Shown one piece after another: positions 8,365 to 15,894 of a stretch of DNA of 64,000 nucleotides. The notes below the pieces were generated by a model. The model ran no database searches. It was not told where the DNA came from and worked only from the letters and a program-made list of their open reading frames with translations. The number at the start of each line of letters is the position of its first letter. The first letter of the stretch is position 1. The translations under genes were made by a program, and so were the position numbers. The DNA is from Azorhizobium sp965227945 (lineage in GTDB: Bacteria > Pseudomonadota > Alphaproteobacteria > Rhizobiales > Xanthobacteraceae), in NCBI GenBank assembly GCA_965227945.1, contig CBDDGQ010000006.1, positions 2,232,001 through 2,296,000 on the forward strand, in the 5' to 3' direction.

Positions 8365-9261
8365 ATGTTGCTGCATCCTCTTCCCGCTTTTGAGCCTCCC
8401 GCCGCCTCGCCGCGCAGCGAAGCCACCGCCCGGTTCCTGCCGCTGCTGGACCGTGCCGACCACCGCGCCCCGTCCGTGTTCCGGCCCGAGAACATGCTGC
8501 GCGAGGCGCGGCGCCAGAAGGGCCTGTCCGCCGGCAGCGTGCCGCGCATCTGCATCCTCGATCCCGATGGCGACATGGTGGATTTCGTCCGCGCCCAGCG
8601 GGACGCGAAGCGCTCGCCCCATTGGGCCTGCTACCACACCGACATGTGGGAGTGGGAGGAGGGGGGCCTGGCCTTCGGCATCGTCGGCTATGCGGTGGGG
8701 GCCTCGTTCGCGGTGCTGGTGGCCGAACAGGTGTTCGTCTCCGGCTGCGACCTCCTGGTCTCGGTGGCCTCCGCCGGGCAGATCGCCGAGCAGGCGCCAG
8801 TCTCCTACCATGTGCTGATCGAGCGCTCCTTGCGCGACGAAGGCACCAGCTATCATTACCTGCCGCCCAGCCCCTATGCGGAGGCGGATCCCGCTTTGCT
8901 GGCGCTGGCCCGCACGGCGTTTGCGGGCGCTGACTGCCCGGTGCTGTCCGGCGCCACCTGGACCACGGACGCGCCGTTCCGCGAGACCGAGGCCGGCATC
9001 GCCACCCGCAAGGGCCAGGGCCTGCTGGCGGTGGAGATGGAGGCCGCCGCGCTCTACGCCTTTGCCGCCGCGCGCCATCGCCCGGTGCTGTGCCTCGCCC
9101 ATGTGACCAACCAGATGGGACAGGTGGAGGGGGATTTCGAGAAGGGCTGCCACAACGGCGCCAGCACCTCCATGGCCCTGGTGCGGGCCTTCGCCGCCGC
9201 CTGGACCGCGCAGGCCGACGCGGGCGCCGACGCCCGCGCCCCGACCCAGAAGATCGCCTGA
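8365..9261 (+). CDS. Nucleoside phosphorylase (uridine/purine phosphorylase superfamily)
   Basis: The 298-residue protein has the PNP/UDP phosphorylase fold. The core strand is GGLAFGIVGYAVGASFAVLV, followed by DLLVSVASAGQI and the family signature GLLAVEMEAAALYAF, whose Met-Glu pair contacts the ribose hydroxyls. Such enzymes split nucleosides into base and ribose-1-phosphate. Some relatives act on adenosylated products of radical SAM enzymes; HpnG, for example, removes adenine from adenosylhopane. The N-terminal 60 residues are specific to this subgroup. The ATG at 8365 lies 11 bases after the glycosyltransferase stop. The base and substrate cannot be read from the sequence. Confidence 0.82.
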   Translation: MLLHPLPAFEPPAASPRSEATARFLPLLDRADHRAPSVFRPENMLREARRQKGLSAGSVPRICILDPDGDMVDFVRAQRDAKRSPHWACYHTDMWEWEEGGLAFGIVGYAVGASFAVLVAEQVFVSGCDLLVSVASAGQIAEQAPVSYHVLIERSLRDEGTSYHYLPPSPYAEADPALLALARTAFAGADCPVLSGATWTTDAPFRETEAGIATRKGQGLLAVEMEAAALYAFAAARHRPVLCLAHVTNQMGQVEGDFEKGCHNGASTSMALVRAFAAAWTAQADAGADARAPTQKIA

Positions 9262-9292
9262 GACACCACCATCCGCACAATGGGGGGCACCC

Positions 9293-10558
9293 ATGCTTGA
9301 TCGCACACCGTATCGACCGTTGGACGCGCGGACCCTGGCCGAGCGCCTGGGTTCGCGGCCCGATCTCACTTTGCGCCTGGGCGAGCCGGAAGGCTGGCGG
9401 GTGCGCGAGGTGGGCGACGGCAATCTCAACCTGGTCTTCATCGTCGAGGGCGACGAGGAGTCCGTGGTGGTGAAGCAGGCGCTGCCCTATGCGCGGGTGG
9501 TGGGCGAGAGCTGGCCCATGTCGCTGGATCGCTCTTATTACGAATACCACGCCTTGACCCGCCTCGGCGCCCGTGACCCCGAGCGGCTGCCGGAGGTGTT
9601 CGCCTTTGACGAGGTGCAGGCGCTGGTGGTGATGGAGCATCTCTCACCCCATGTGATCGCCCGCAAGGCGCTGATCGCGGGGGAGAGGCTGCCCCAGATG
9701 GGCCGGCATCTGGGGCTCTATCTCGCCCGCACCCTGTTCCGCGGTTCGGACCTCGCCATGGACACCGCCCGGCGCAAGGCGGATCTGGCGTTGTTCGCCG
9801 GCAATGGCGAATTGTGCGGCATCACCGAGGATCTGGTGTTCACCGATCCGTTCGTGATCAGCGAGCGCAACCGCCACACGCCGGGCCTTGAGGCGGATGC
9901 CGCCGCCGTGCGGGCGGATCGCGATCTGAAACTGGCGGCCCATGAGCTGAAGCTGATCTTCGGCACCCGCGCCGAGACGCTGCTGCATGGCGACCTGCAC
10001 ACCGGATCGGTGATGGCGACGCCCGACGACACGCGGGTGATCGACGCGGAATTTGCCGTCTATGGCCCCATGGGCTTCGACGTGGGCATGCTGCTGGGCA
10101 ATCTGTGGATGGGCGCCTTCGCCCAGGCGGGGCTGGGCGCGTGCCCGCAGTTCCGCGCGCCTTATGCGGCCTGGATCCTGGAGACGGCGCAGACCGTGTG
10201 GCAGGTGTTCACGCAGGAATTCTCCCACCTCTGGCGCACGGAGCGCACCGGCATGCTGGGCGGGCGCGGCCTGTTCGAGGAGCAAGGGGATGATTTGGCG
10301 GCGGACCTGGCGCTGGCCCGGCGGCTCAAGGCGGTGTGGGAGGATGCGCTGGGCTTTGCGGGCCTCGAGATGCACCGCCGCATCCTCGGCCTCGCCCATA
10401 TCCCCGAGTTCGAACACATCGCCGACGAGGCGGTGCGCGCCGCGTGCGAGCGCCGGGCGCTGCGGCTGGGGCGGGAACTGATGCTCCACCGCGCCGGCGG
10501 GCTGACGATGGCGCAGGTGAATGTCATGGCCGCCCAGCTCGACGGCCGCCGGCCATGA
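9293..10558 (+). CDS. mtnK: S-methyl-5-thioribose kinase-like protein
   Basis: The 421-residue protein matches MtnK in length and motifs. It has an N-terminal DGNLNLVFIV with VVVKQALPY (ATP-binding lysine), the catalytic loop TLLHGDLHTGSVM, and DAEFAVYGPMGFDVGMLLGN as the metal-binding acidic segment. MtnK phosphorylates 5-methylthioribose at C1 in methionine salvage and in the related disposal of 5-deoxyribose from 5'-deoxyadenosine. Usually mtnA (isomerase) is adjacent. Here it is absent, and the neighbours are a radical SAM enzyme and a nucleoside phosphorylase. The gene may therefore serve byproduct salvage for the radical SAM enzyme or act on a related ribosyl compound. The family is clear; the exact substrate is less certain. 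Confidence 0.85.
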   Translation: MLDRTPYRPLDARTLAERLGSRPDLTLRLGEPEGWRVREVGDGNLNLVFIVEGDEESVVVKQALPYARVVGESWPMSLDRSYYEYHALTRLGARDPERLPEVFAFDEVQALVVMEHLSPHVIARKALIAGERLPQMGRHLGLYLARTLFRGSDLAMDTARRKADLALFAGNGELCGITEDLVFTDPFVISERNRHTPGLEADAAAVRADRDLKLAAHELKLIFGTRAETLLHGDLHTGSVMATPDDTRVIDAEFAVYGPMGFDVGMLLGNLWMGAFAQAGLGACPQFRAPYAAWILETAQTVWQVFTQEFSHLWRTERTGMLGGRGLFEEQGDDLAADLALARRLKAVWEDALGFAGLEMHRRILGLAHIPEFEHIADEAVRAACERRALRLGRELMLHRAGGLTMAQVNVMAAQLDGRRP

Positions 10559-10590
10559 CACCCCACCCCCGCCTGTGCCCCCCGCGCGCC

Positions 10591-11103
10591 TCAGCGGCGG
10601 GTGATGGCGATGGCCAGGGTCTCGTCGGCGCCAACCGGGGTCTCGCCGGCCGGCGCCCAGGTGGTAAGGCTCGGCAGGTCCTCGCGGGGAATGTCCAGCA
10701 AGGCGATCTGGCGCCCGAGGATGGCGACGGTCTCCAGCGGCACGGGCACCGGCCGCCCGCCCCAGCCGAACCAGCCGCCCACCGGCACCACCAGCACCAC
10801 GCCGCCGTCCTGCGTGCGTGTCACCCGGCGGACGAAGCCCAGCGTCCGGTCGTCCAGATCCAGCAGCGGCAGGCCCACCAGATCCCCGGCGCGCACCGGC
10901 TGGGGATAGCGCCGCGCCATGCGCTCCTGCGGCGTGAGGTTGTCCTCTTCCGCCGGCGCGGCCTGGGTGTGGGCGCCGCCGGTGCGCTGTTCCGCCCGCA
11001 TGGGCACGGGATCGGCGGCGCGGGCGGCCAGGGAACCGGCGGCGAGGGCGCCGGCGGCCAGGATCAGCGCAAGCCGGCTTCGGGACGGGAACGAAAGGCG
11101 CAT
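10591..11103 (-). CDS. Secreted PRC-barrel domain protein
   Basis: A signal peptide (residues 1 to about 29, with ALILAAGALAAGSLAARA) precedes a short linker and a PRC-barrel-like domain from about residue 70: AGDLVGLPLLDLDDRTLGFV, then VVLVVPVGGWFGWGGRPVPV. Such domains in alphaproteobacteria occur in periplasmic proteins of unknown role. The gene is 170 codons long, converges with the mtnK-like gene and is divergent from the cytochrome b gene, sharing its 107-base upstream region. Confidence 0.7.
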   Translation of the reverse strand: MRLSFPSRSRLALILAAGALAAGSLAARAADPVPMRAEQRTGGAHTQAAPAEEDNLTPQERMARRYPQPVRAGDLVGLPLLDLDDRTLGFVRRVTRTQDGGVVLVVPVGGWFGWGGRPVPVPLETVAILGRQIALLDIPREDLPSLTTWAPAGETPVGADETLAIAITRR

Positions 11104-11136
11104 GGCGCGGTCCTTGACGAGGCTGTGGATTGAATT

Positions 11137-11150
11137 TGATCAAGTGATCA
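11137..11150. promoter_or_regulatory. Doubled TGATCA palindrome between divergent genes
   Basis: Two TGATCA palindromes, separated by AG, occur within the AT-rich gap between the PRC-barrel gene and the cytochrome b gene. The gap is clearly richer in A and T than its surroundings and should contain both promoters. A regulator-binding role is a guess from symmetry and position. Confidence 0.3.
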
Positions 11151-11210
11151 GTAGAGTGCTAGAAGTAAAAATCAAGTAAAATATCTATATCAACCTAAAA
11201 AGGTGGCGTC

Positions 11211-11891
11211 ATGACCGCAATCGATGTGCCGGTCGCCGTATTGCGACCGCGACCGCGTATGCATCCGCTGGTGGTGCGGGTGATGCACTGGACCAATGCC
11301 ATCGCCATGGTGGTGATGATTGGCAGCGGCTGGAAGATCTACAATGACGAAGTGATTTTCGGCTTCCTGCACTTCCCGCAGGAGATCGTGCTGGGCATCT
11401 GGGCGCAGCATGCCCTGCAATGGCATTTCTTCGGCATGTGGATCCTGGTGCTGAACGGCCTCGCCTATCTGGCCTATGGCTTCGCCTCGGGCCGCTTCCG
11501 CCGCCTGCTGTGGCCGATCCGGCCCCTGGAGGTGGTGCGCGAAGCCATCGCGGCGCTCACCTTCCGCCTCAAGCATGCGGACCTCACCCACTATAACGCG
11601 GTGCAGAAGGTGCTGTATGTGGGGGTGATCACGGTGGTGATTGTGCAGGTGGTCACCGGGCTTGCCATCTGGAAGCCGGTGCAATTCTCCACGCTGATCA
11701 CTCTGTTCGGCGGGTTCCAGGGCGCGCGGCTGGCGCATTTCATCGGCATGGCGCTCATCGTCGGCTTCATGGTGGTGCATGTGGCGCTGGCTTTGCTGGT
11801 GCCGAAGACCATCCTCGCCATGCTGACCGGCGGCCCGCGCATCGATCCGGCGCGCCCCGCGCCGTCCCCCACCACTCCCCCCGCGCACTGA
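11211..11891 (+). CDS. Cytochrome b561-type membrane subunit
   Basis: The 226-residue protein has four hydrophobic segments and histidines placed as in b-type cytochromes of the hydrogenase/b561 class. Examples are MHPLVVRVMHWTNAIAMVV, HALQWHFFGMWILVL and GMALIVGFMVVHVALALL. It would carry electrons between the quinone pool and a periplasmic partner. The next gene, 12 bases on, encodes a molybdopterin oxidoreductase that needs such a partner, so the two form a membrane redox pair. The start is the ATG at 11211, preceded by AAAGGTGG. Confidence 0.88.
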   Translation: MTAIDVPVAVLRPRPRMHPLVVRVMHWTNAIAMVVMIGSGWKIYNDEVIFGFLHFPQEIVLGIWAQHALQWHFFGMWILVLNGLAYLAYGFASGRFRRLLWPIRPLEVVREAIAALTFRLKHADLTHYNAVQKVLYVGVITVVIVQVVTGLAIWKPVQFSTLITLFGGFQGARLAHFIGMALIVGFMVVHVALALLVPKTILAMLTGGPRIDPARPAPSPTTPPAH

Positions 11892-11903
11892 CCGGAGGCT
11901 GTC

Positions 11904-12695
11904 ATGTCATTCCGCCTGCCCGCCCCCTCGCGCTTTCGGCCCCGCCAGGCGCCGGATCAGAGCCTTCTGACCCAGCACACCGCGCTGCTGGAGACCATCA
12001 GCCGCCGCAAGCTGTTGCGCGGCACGCTCAGTCTCGGGGCACTATCGCTGCTCACCGGCTGCGACATCTCCAATGACGGCGCGGTGCAGACCGTGCTGCG
12101 GGCGGTGTCCGATTTCAACGACGGCGCGCAGGCGGCGCTGTTCGACCCCACCAAGCTTGCCCCCACCTTCTCCCCCAGCCAAGTGGTGAAGCCGCCGCGC
12201 TTCAACGCCTATTACGAGATCGAGGACGTCAAGCCGGTGGACCTGTCCAATTGGTCGCTGGAACTGGCGGGGCAGGTCGCCGACAAGCGGCCCTGGACGC
12301 TGGACCGCATCAACGCGTTCCCGCAGCAGGAGGTGATCATCCGCCATATCTGCGTGGAAGGGTGGGACTATATCGGCCAATGGTCGGGGCCGAACCTGCG
12401 GCAGTTCCTCACCAGCGTGGGCGCGGACCTCACCGCCAAATATGTCGCCTTCCATGGGGCGGATGACTACATGGAAAGCATCGACATGGCCTCGGCGCTG
12501 CATCCGCAGACCATTCTGGCCACCCATTATGCCGGCGCGCCCATCACCGATCCGTTCGGCGCCCCGCTGCGGCTGCGCACGGCGGTGAAGCTGGGCTTCA
12601 AGAATCCCAAATGGGTGCGGGCCATCGAGGTCACCAACACCTACACCCAGGGGTTCTGGGAGAAGCAGGGCTTCAACTGGTTCGCCGGCTTATAG
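11904..12695 (+). CDS. Tat-exported molybdopterin-dependent oxidoreductase (sulfite oxidase/MsrP family)
   Basis: The 263-residue protein begins with a twin-arginine leader (SRRKLLRGTLSLGALSLLTGC), which also looks like a lipoprotein signal. The mature domain has the family motif RHICVEGWDYIGQWSG; its cysteine is the expected molybdenum ligand. It then has the second signature VKLGFKNPKWVRAIEV. Relatives reduce or oxidise small sulfur or nitrogen compounds, and MsrP repairs methionine sulfoxide in the periplasm. Here the electron partner is the b-type cytochrome just upstream rather than an MsrQ-type protein, so the substrate may differ. Confidence 0.87.
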   Translation: MSFRLPAPSRFRPRQAPDQSLLTQHTALLETISRRKLLRGTLSLGALSLLTGCDISNDGAVQTVLRAVSDFNDGAQAALFDPTKLAPTFSPSQVVKPPRFNAYYEIEDVKPVDLSNWSLELAGQVADKRPWTLDRINAFPQQEVIIRHICVEGWDYIGQWSGPNLRQFLTSVGADLTAKYVAFHGADDYMESIDMASALHPQTILATHYAGAPITDPFGAPLRLRTAVKLGFKNPKWVRAIEVTNTYTQGFWEKQGFNWFAGL

Positions 12696-12786
12696 CGCCC
12701 CGCGCGCGCGGAGGATTTCCTCCGCGCCCGTCCCATGCCATGGGTGAGTGGACGGCGCCCCGCCGCCACAGCTTTCCGGGAGCCCG

Positions 12787-14760
12787 ATGGCCTCGTCTTC
12801 CTCCGCCGCGCTCTGCGCGCTGTTGGCCCTGGCGCTCTGGAGCGCCGTCGGCTTCCTCTTCGCCCGCCGCCTGCCGCTGCCCCGCGCCCTCGCATTGCCG
12901 CTGGCCCCTCTGCTGGGCTGGGCGGTGCAGAGCGTGCTGGCTTTGGCGGTGGCGCAGTTCGCCGGCTTCACGGCCCCCGTCATCCTCGCGGCCACCGTGG
13001 TGCCGTGCGCGGCGGTGCTGGCGCTGGTGCGCGGGCCGCGCCTGGCGTGGCGCGGCCCGGCCATGCCGGTGTGGATCTATCCCCTCGCCGCGCTGGTGGC
13101 GCTGGCGCCTGCGCTCGCCGTGCTGCCGAAGGGCGCCGGCGACATGGTGCTGCTGTCGGCCCCCATTTTCGACCATGCCAAGGTGGCGCTGATCGACGAG
13201 ATCGCCCGCAACGGCGTGCCCCCGGCCAATCCGGTGTTCGGCGACGGGCCGGGGCGCGGGGCGTTCGCTTATTATTATCTCTGGCATTTCGCAGCCGCCC
13301 AATTGTCCCGCCTCACCGGCGCCAGCGGGTGGGAGGCGGACATCGCCGCCACCTGGTTCACCGCCTTTGCCACCTTGAGCCTGATGTGCGGCCTCGCCTT
13401 CACGCTGTCGCGCCGGGCGCTGGGGCCGGCCCTCGTGCTCGCCGCCTGCCTGTGCGGCTCGGTGCGTCCGGTTCTGGCGCTGGCGGGGCGCGACCGGCTG
13501 GATGCGGTGCTGGAGCCGGCCAGCGGCTTTGCCGGCTGGCTGTTCCAGGTCACCTGGAGCCCGCACCATGTGGCCGCGGCCGGCTGCACCGTGCTGGCGA
13601 CCCTGCTCATGGCCGCGCTGGCGCGGCGGTTCTCGCTCTATGCGGTGGTGGTGCTGGGGCTGCTGCTGGCGGCCGGCTTCCAGAGTTCGCTGTGGGTGGG
13701 CGGCATCATGTTCATCCTGGCCGGCTTTGCGGTGGCCTTCGTGCTGCTGCTGATCGGCGCGCGGGATCGCCTGGATTTCGTCGCCGGCATGGTGGGCGCC
13801 GGACTGCTGGGCGCCGTGCTCTCCGCGCCCTTGATCGCCGCGCAATTGAGTGCGGCCGTGACGCGGGGGGGCGGCCTGCCGGTGATCGTGGAGCCGTTCC
13901 ATGTGCTCGGCCCGTTCGTGCCGGACGGCATCCTGCGGCTGCTGGATCTGCCGGCCTATTGGGTGGTCCTGCTGGTGGTGGAGTTTCCCTTGGTGTTCCT
14001 GCCCGGCCTGGTGGCCTTGGGCCTGTTGTTCCGCGGCAGCTGGATGCCCTATGGGGTCCGCGCGCTCACCGTCCTGGCGGCGGTGAGCCTGTCCTGCGGC
14101 TGGCTGCTGGTGAGCACCGCCGGCGAGAACAATGACCTGGGCTGGCGCGCCGTCCTGCCCGGCGTGATGGTGATGACCATTTATGCCGCCGCCGGGCTGT
14201 CGCGCTGGATGGTCACCGCGCCGCGCTTCGTGGCGGGCGTCGTGGTCTTGGGGCTGGCGCTGGGCCTGCCCGATGGCGCGGCGATCGTGGCCGGCAATCT
14301 GCGCGGCGAGCCCACGGCGCAGGGGGCCGGCTTCGCCCAGAGCCCGGCCTTGTGGGACGCGGTGCGCCGCTGGACCCCGCCGGATGGGCGAGTGGCCAAC
14401 AATCCGGCCTTCCTGAAGGACCTGACGCCGTGGCCGGCCAACATGTCATGGGCTTTGCTGGCCCAGCGCCGCTCCTGCTTTGCGGGGGAGGAACTGGCGC
14501 TGGCGCTGGCCCCCATTACGGCGGGCCAGCGGACGGCGATCAATGGCCTGTTCACCCGCGTGTTCGCTGGCGAGGGGACGCGCGAGGATGTGGAGGTGCT
14601 GGCCAAGCGCTATGGCTGCGTCACCGCGGTGTTGACAGCGCAGGATGGGGCGTTCGCCCGCGATCCTTTCGCCATCAGTCCGCAATTCCGCCTGGCGGAA
14701 AGCACCGCGGCCTGGCGCATCTATGTGGCGGTGCCGGAGCCGGCGTTCGCCCTGCGCTGA
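12787..14760 (+). CDS. Large polytopic membrane protein, possible GT-C-type glycosyltransferase
   Basis: The 657-residue protein has about a dozen hydrophobic segments from the N-terminus to roughly residue 500, then a soluble tail. A loop after the early segments contains FDHAKVALIDEIARNGVPP, then NPVFGDG and FAYYYLWHFAAA. A loop with acidic residues and a YYY element of this sort is seen in GT-C-like membrane proteins (compare DUF2298). I could not assign a family firmly. The ATG at 12787 has CCGGGAG ahead of it, while an in-frame GTG at 12748 has no better support. It lies 91 bases after the oxidoreductase gene in the same direction. Confidence 0.6.
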   Translation: MASSSSAALCALLALALWSAVGFLFARRLPLPRALALPLAPLLGWAVQSVLALAVAQFAGFTAPVILAATVVPCAAVLALVRGPRLAWRGPAMPVWIYPLAALVALAPALAVLPKGAGDMVLLSAPIFDHAKVALIDEIARNGVPPANPVFGDGPGRGAFAYYYLWHFAAAQLSRLTGASGWEADIAATWFTAFATLSLMCGLAFTLSRRALGPALVLAACLCGSVRPVLALAGRDRLDAVLEPASGFAGWLFQVTWSPHHVAAAGCTVLATLLMAALARRFSLYAVVVLGLLLAAGFQSSLWVGGIMFILAGFAVAFVLLLIGARDRLDFVAGMVGAGLLGAVLSAPLIAAQLSAAVTRGGGLPVIVEPFHVLGPFVPDGILRLLDLPAYWVVLLVVEFPLVFLPGLVALGLLFRGSWMPYGVRALTVLAAVSLSCGWLLVSTAGENNDLGWRAVLPGVMVMTIYAAAGLSRWMVTAPRFVAGVVVLGLALGLPDGAAIVAGNLRGEPTAQGAGFAQSPALWDAVRRWTPPDGRVANNPAFLKDLTPWPANMSWALLAQRRSCFAGEELALALAPITAGQRTAINGLFTRVFAGEGTREDVEVLAKRYGCVTAVLTAQDGAFARDPFAISPQFRLAESTAAWRIYVAVPEPAFALR

Positions 14761-15141
14761 GGGATGGGCGGCGGCAACTGACCTTCCATCGTCCCCTCCC
14801 GCGCGACGCGCTCCCTCCCCCTTGCGGGGGAGGGGTGGGGAGCTTGCGGGGGAGGGGTGGGGAGGGGGGTGAAACGGCTGCCATTTTGAGCGCCGATGCT
14901 TTGCGCTTGCGCTCACCTGGCGCGTCGAGCGTTGGCGGCAGGCTCTTGGAGGAGATGGCGTGTGGTTGCGCACCCATCGGGCAGGCCGCTTGGCCCCGGC
15001 CGTTTCACCCCCCTCCCTGCCCTCCCCCGCAAGGGGGGAGGGTGAGGGCACGCGAGCGGAGCGCGTGCGTTTGGGCGGTGGCGATGCCGATGCCTGTGCC
15101 TGCGGGGGCGGGTGGGCCGCCGAGAGGCGGAACCGCCCCGC
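14761..15141. other. Intergenic region with long inverted repeat
   Basis: The gap between the membrane protein and the aldolase gene (convergent) has no coding signal. Most of it is taken up by the imperfect inverted repeat listed separately. The rest is GC-rich filler. Confidence 0.6.
14801..15066. repeat. Long imperfect inverted repeat with G/C-run arms
   Basis: The left arm (14801-14878) and right arm (14999-15066) are imperfect reverse complements. Both contain a CCCTCCCCC-TTGC-GGGGGAGGG core and end inward in GGGTGAAACGGC and GCCGTTTCACCC. The left arm has an internal duplication of the TTGCGGGGGAGGGGTGGGG unit. The 120 bases between the arms are unique. Such G-run palindromes are dispersed in many alphaproteobacterial genomes and usually lie between convergent genes, as here. 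It may act as a bidirectional transcription stop or be a small non-autonomous element. Confidence 0.65.
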
Positions 15142-15894
15142 TCAGCCGCGAAAGCCCGCCACCTTGGCCTTGGCCGCTTCCAGCAGCCAGCTCTGGTCGG
15201 AGCCGCTGATGAAGGCGCTAAAGCCTTCGGCGCTGCGCTCGGGGATTTCCGCGGTGCCCGGCACGAACAGGCCGGCGGCGATGCCGGCGCCCCGGCAGGC
15301 GCGGCCCACGGCGCGCACGGCCTCGGCCACTTTGGGATCGGACGTGGTCTCCACCTTCAAGGACAGCGACAGGTCCGCCCGGCCCACGAACAGGCAGTCC
15401 ACCCCCGGCACGGCGGCGATGGCGTCCAGATGGTCCAGCGCGTCCGCGTCCTCGATCTGGCACCACACCGAAGTCTCGCCATCCGCGGCCGCCAGATAGG
15501 CCGCAGCGCCCCGGGTGCCGTAGCCGCCGGCCCGGTGCGAGGGCGAGAATCCCCGCCCGCCGGCATATTTGGCCGCCGCGACCGCCGCCGTCGCATCAGC
15601 CACGCTGCGCACATGGGGCACCACGATGCCGGTGGCGCCCATGTCGAGGCAGGCGGCGATGGGGCCGGGGTCCAGCCCCGCCACCCGCACCAGAACCGGC
15701 AGCCCGCCGGCCCGGCCGGCCAGGATCATGCGATCCAGATCGCCGGGGGAGAAGGGCGCATGCTCCGCATCGATCACCACGCAATCCAGCCCCGCCAGGG
15801 CCAGTAGCTCGATGGACTGATAGGCGGCGCTCTTGACGAAGGTGCCGATGAGCGGGCGCGCGAGACGGGCGCGGAAGCTCTCACGGTCGATCAT
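15142..15894 (-). CDS. HpcH/HpaI family aldolase
   Basis: The 250-residue protein is a class II pyruvate-type aldolase. The order LIGTFVKSAAYQSIELLALAG, then CVVIDAEHAPF, then GATGIVVPHVRS and VWCQIEDADALDHLDAI is characteristic, with the metal-binding acidic residues in the EDA and VGRADLS regions. Family members split 4-hydroxy-2-oxo acids into pyruvate and an aldehyde, or release acetyl units from CoA or malyl derivatives. It is the last gene of the minus-strand catabolic operon. Its ATG overlaps the ligase stop by 4 bases. Substrate is unknown. Confidence 0.88.
   Translation of the reverse strand: MIDRESFRARLARPLIGTFVKSAAYQSIELLALAGLDCVVIDAEHAPFSPGDLDRMILAGRAGGLPVLVRVAGLDPGPIAACLDMGATGIVVPHVRSVADATAAVAAAKYAGGRGFSPSHRAGGYGTRGAAAYLAAADGETSVWCQIEDADALDHLDAIAAVPGVDCLFVGRADLSLSLKVETTSDPKVAEAVRAVGRACRGAGIAAGLFVPGTAEIPERSAEGFSAFISGSDQSWLLEAAKAKVAGFRG

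Noticed and set aside
12774..12786. Possible second copy of the tRNA-Arg 3' end (TTCCGGGAG) bounding the radical SAM cluster
   Set aside because: Only 9 bases match, with no CCA continuation, and the match overlaps the ribosome-binding site of the membrane protein gene. This is not enough to call an att site.
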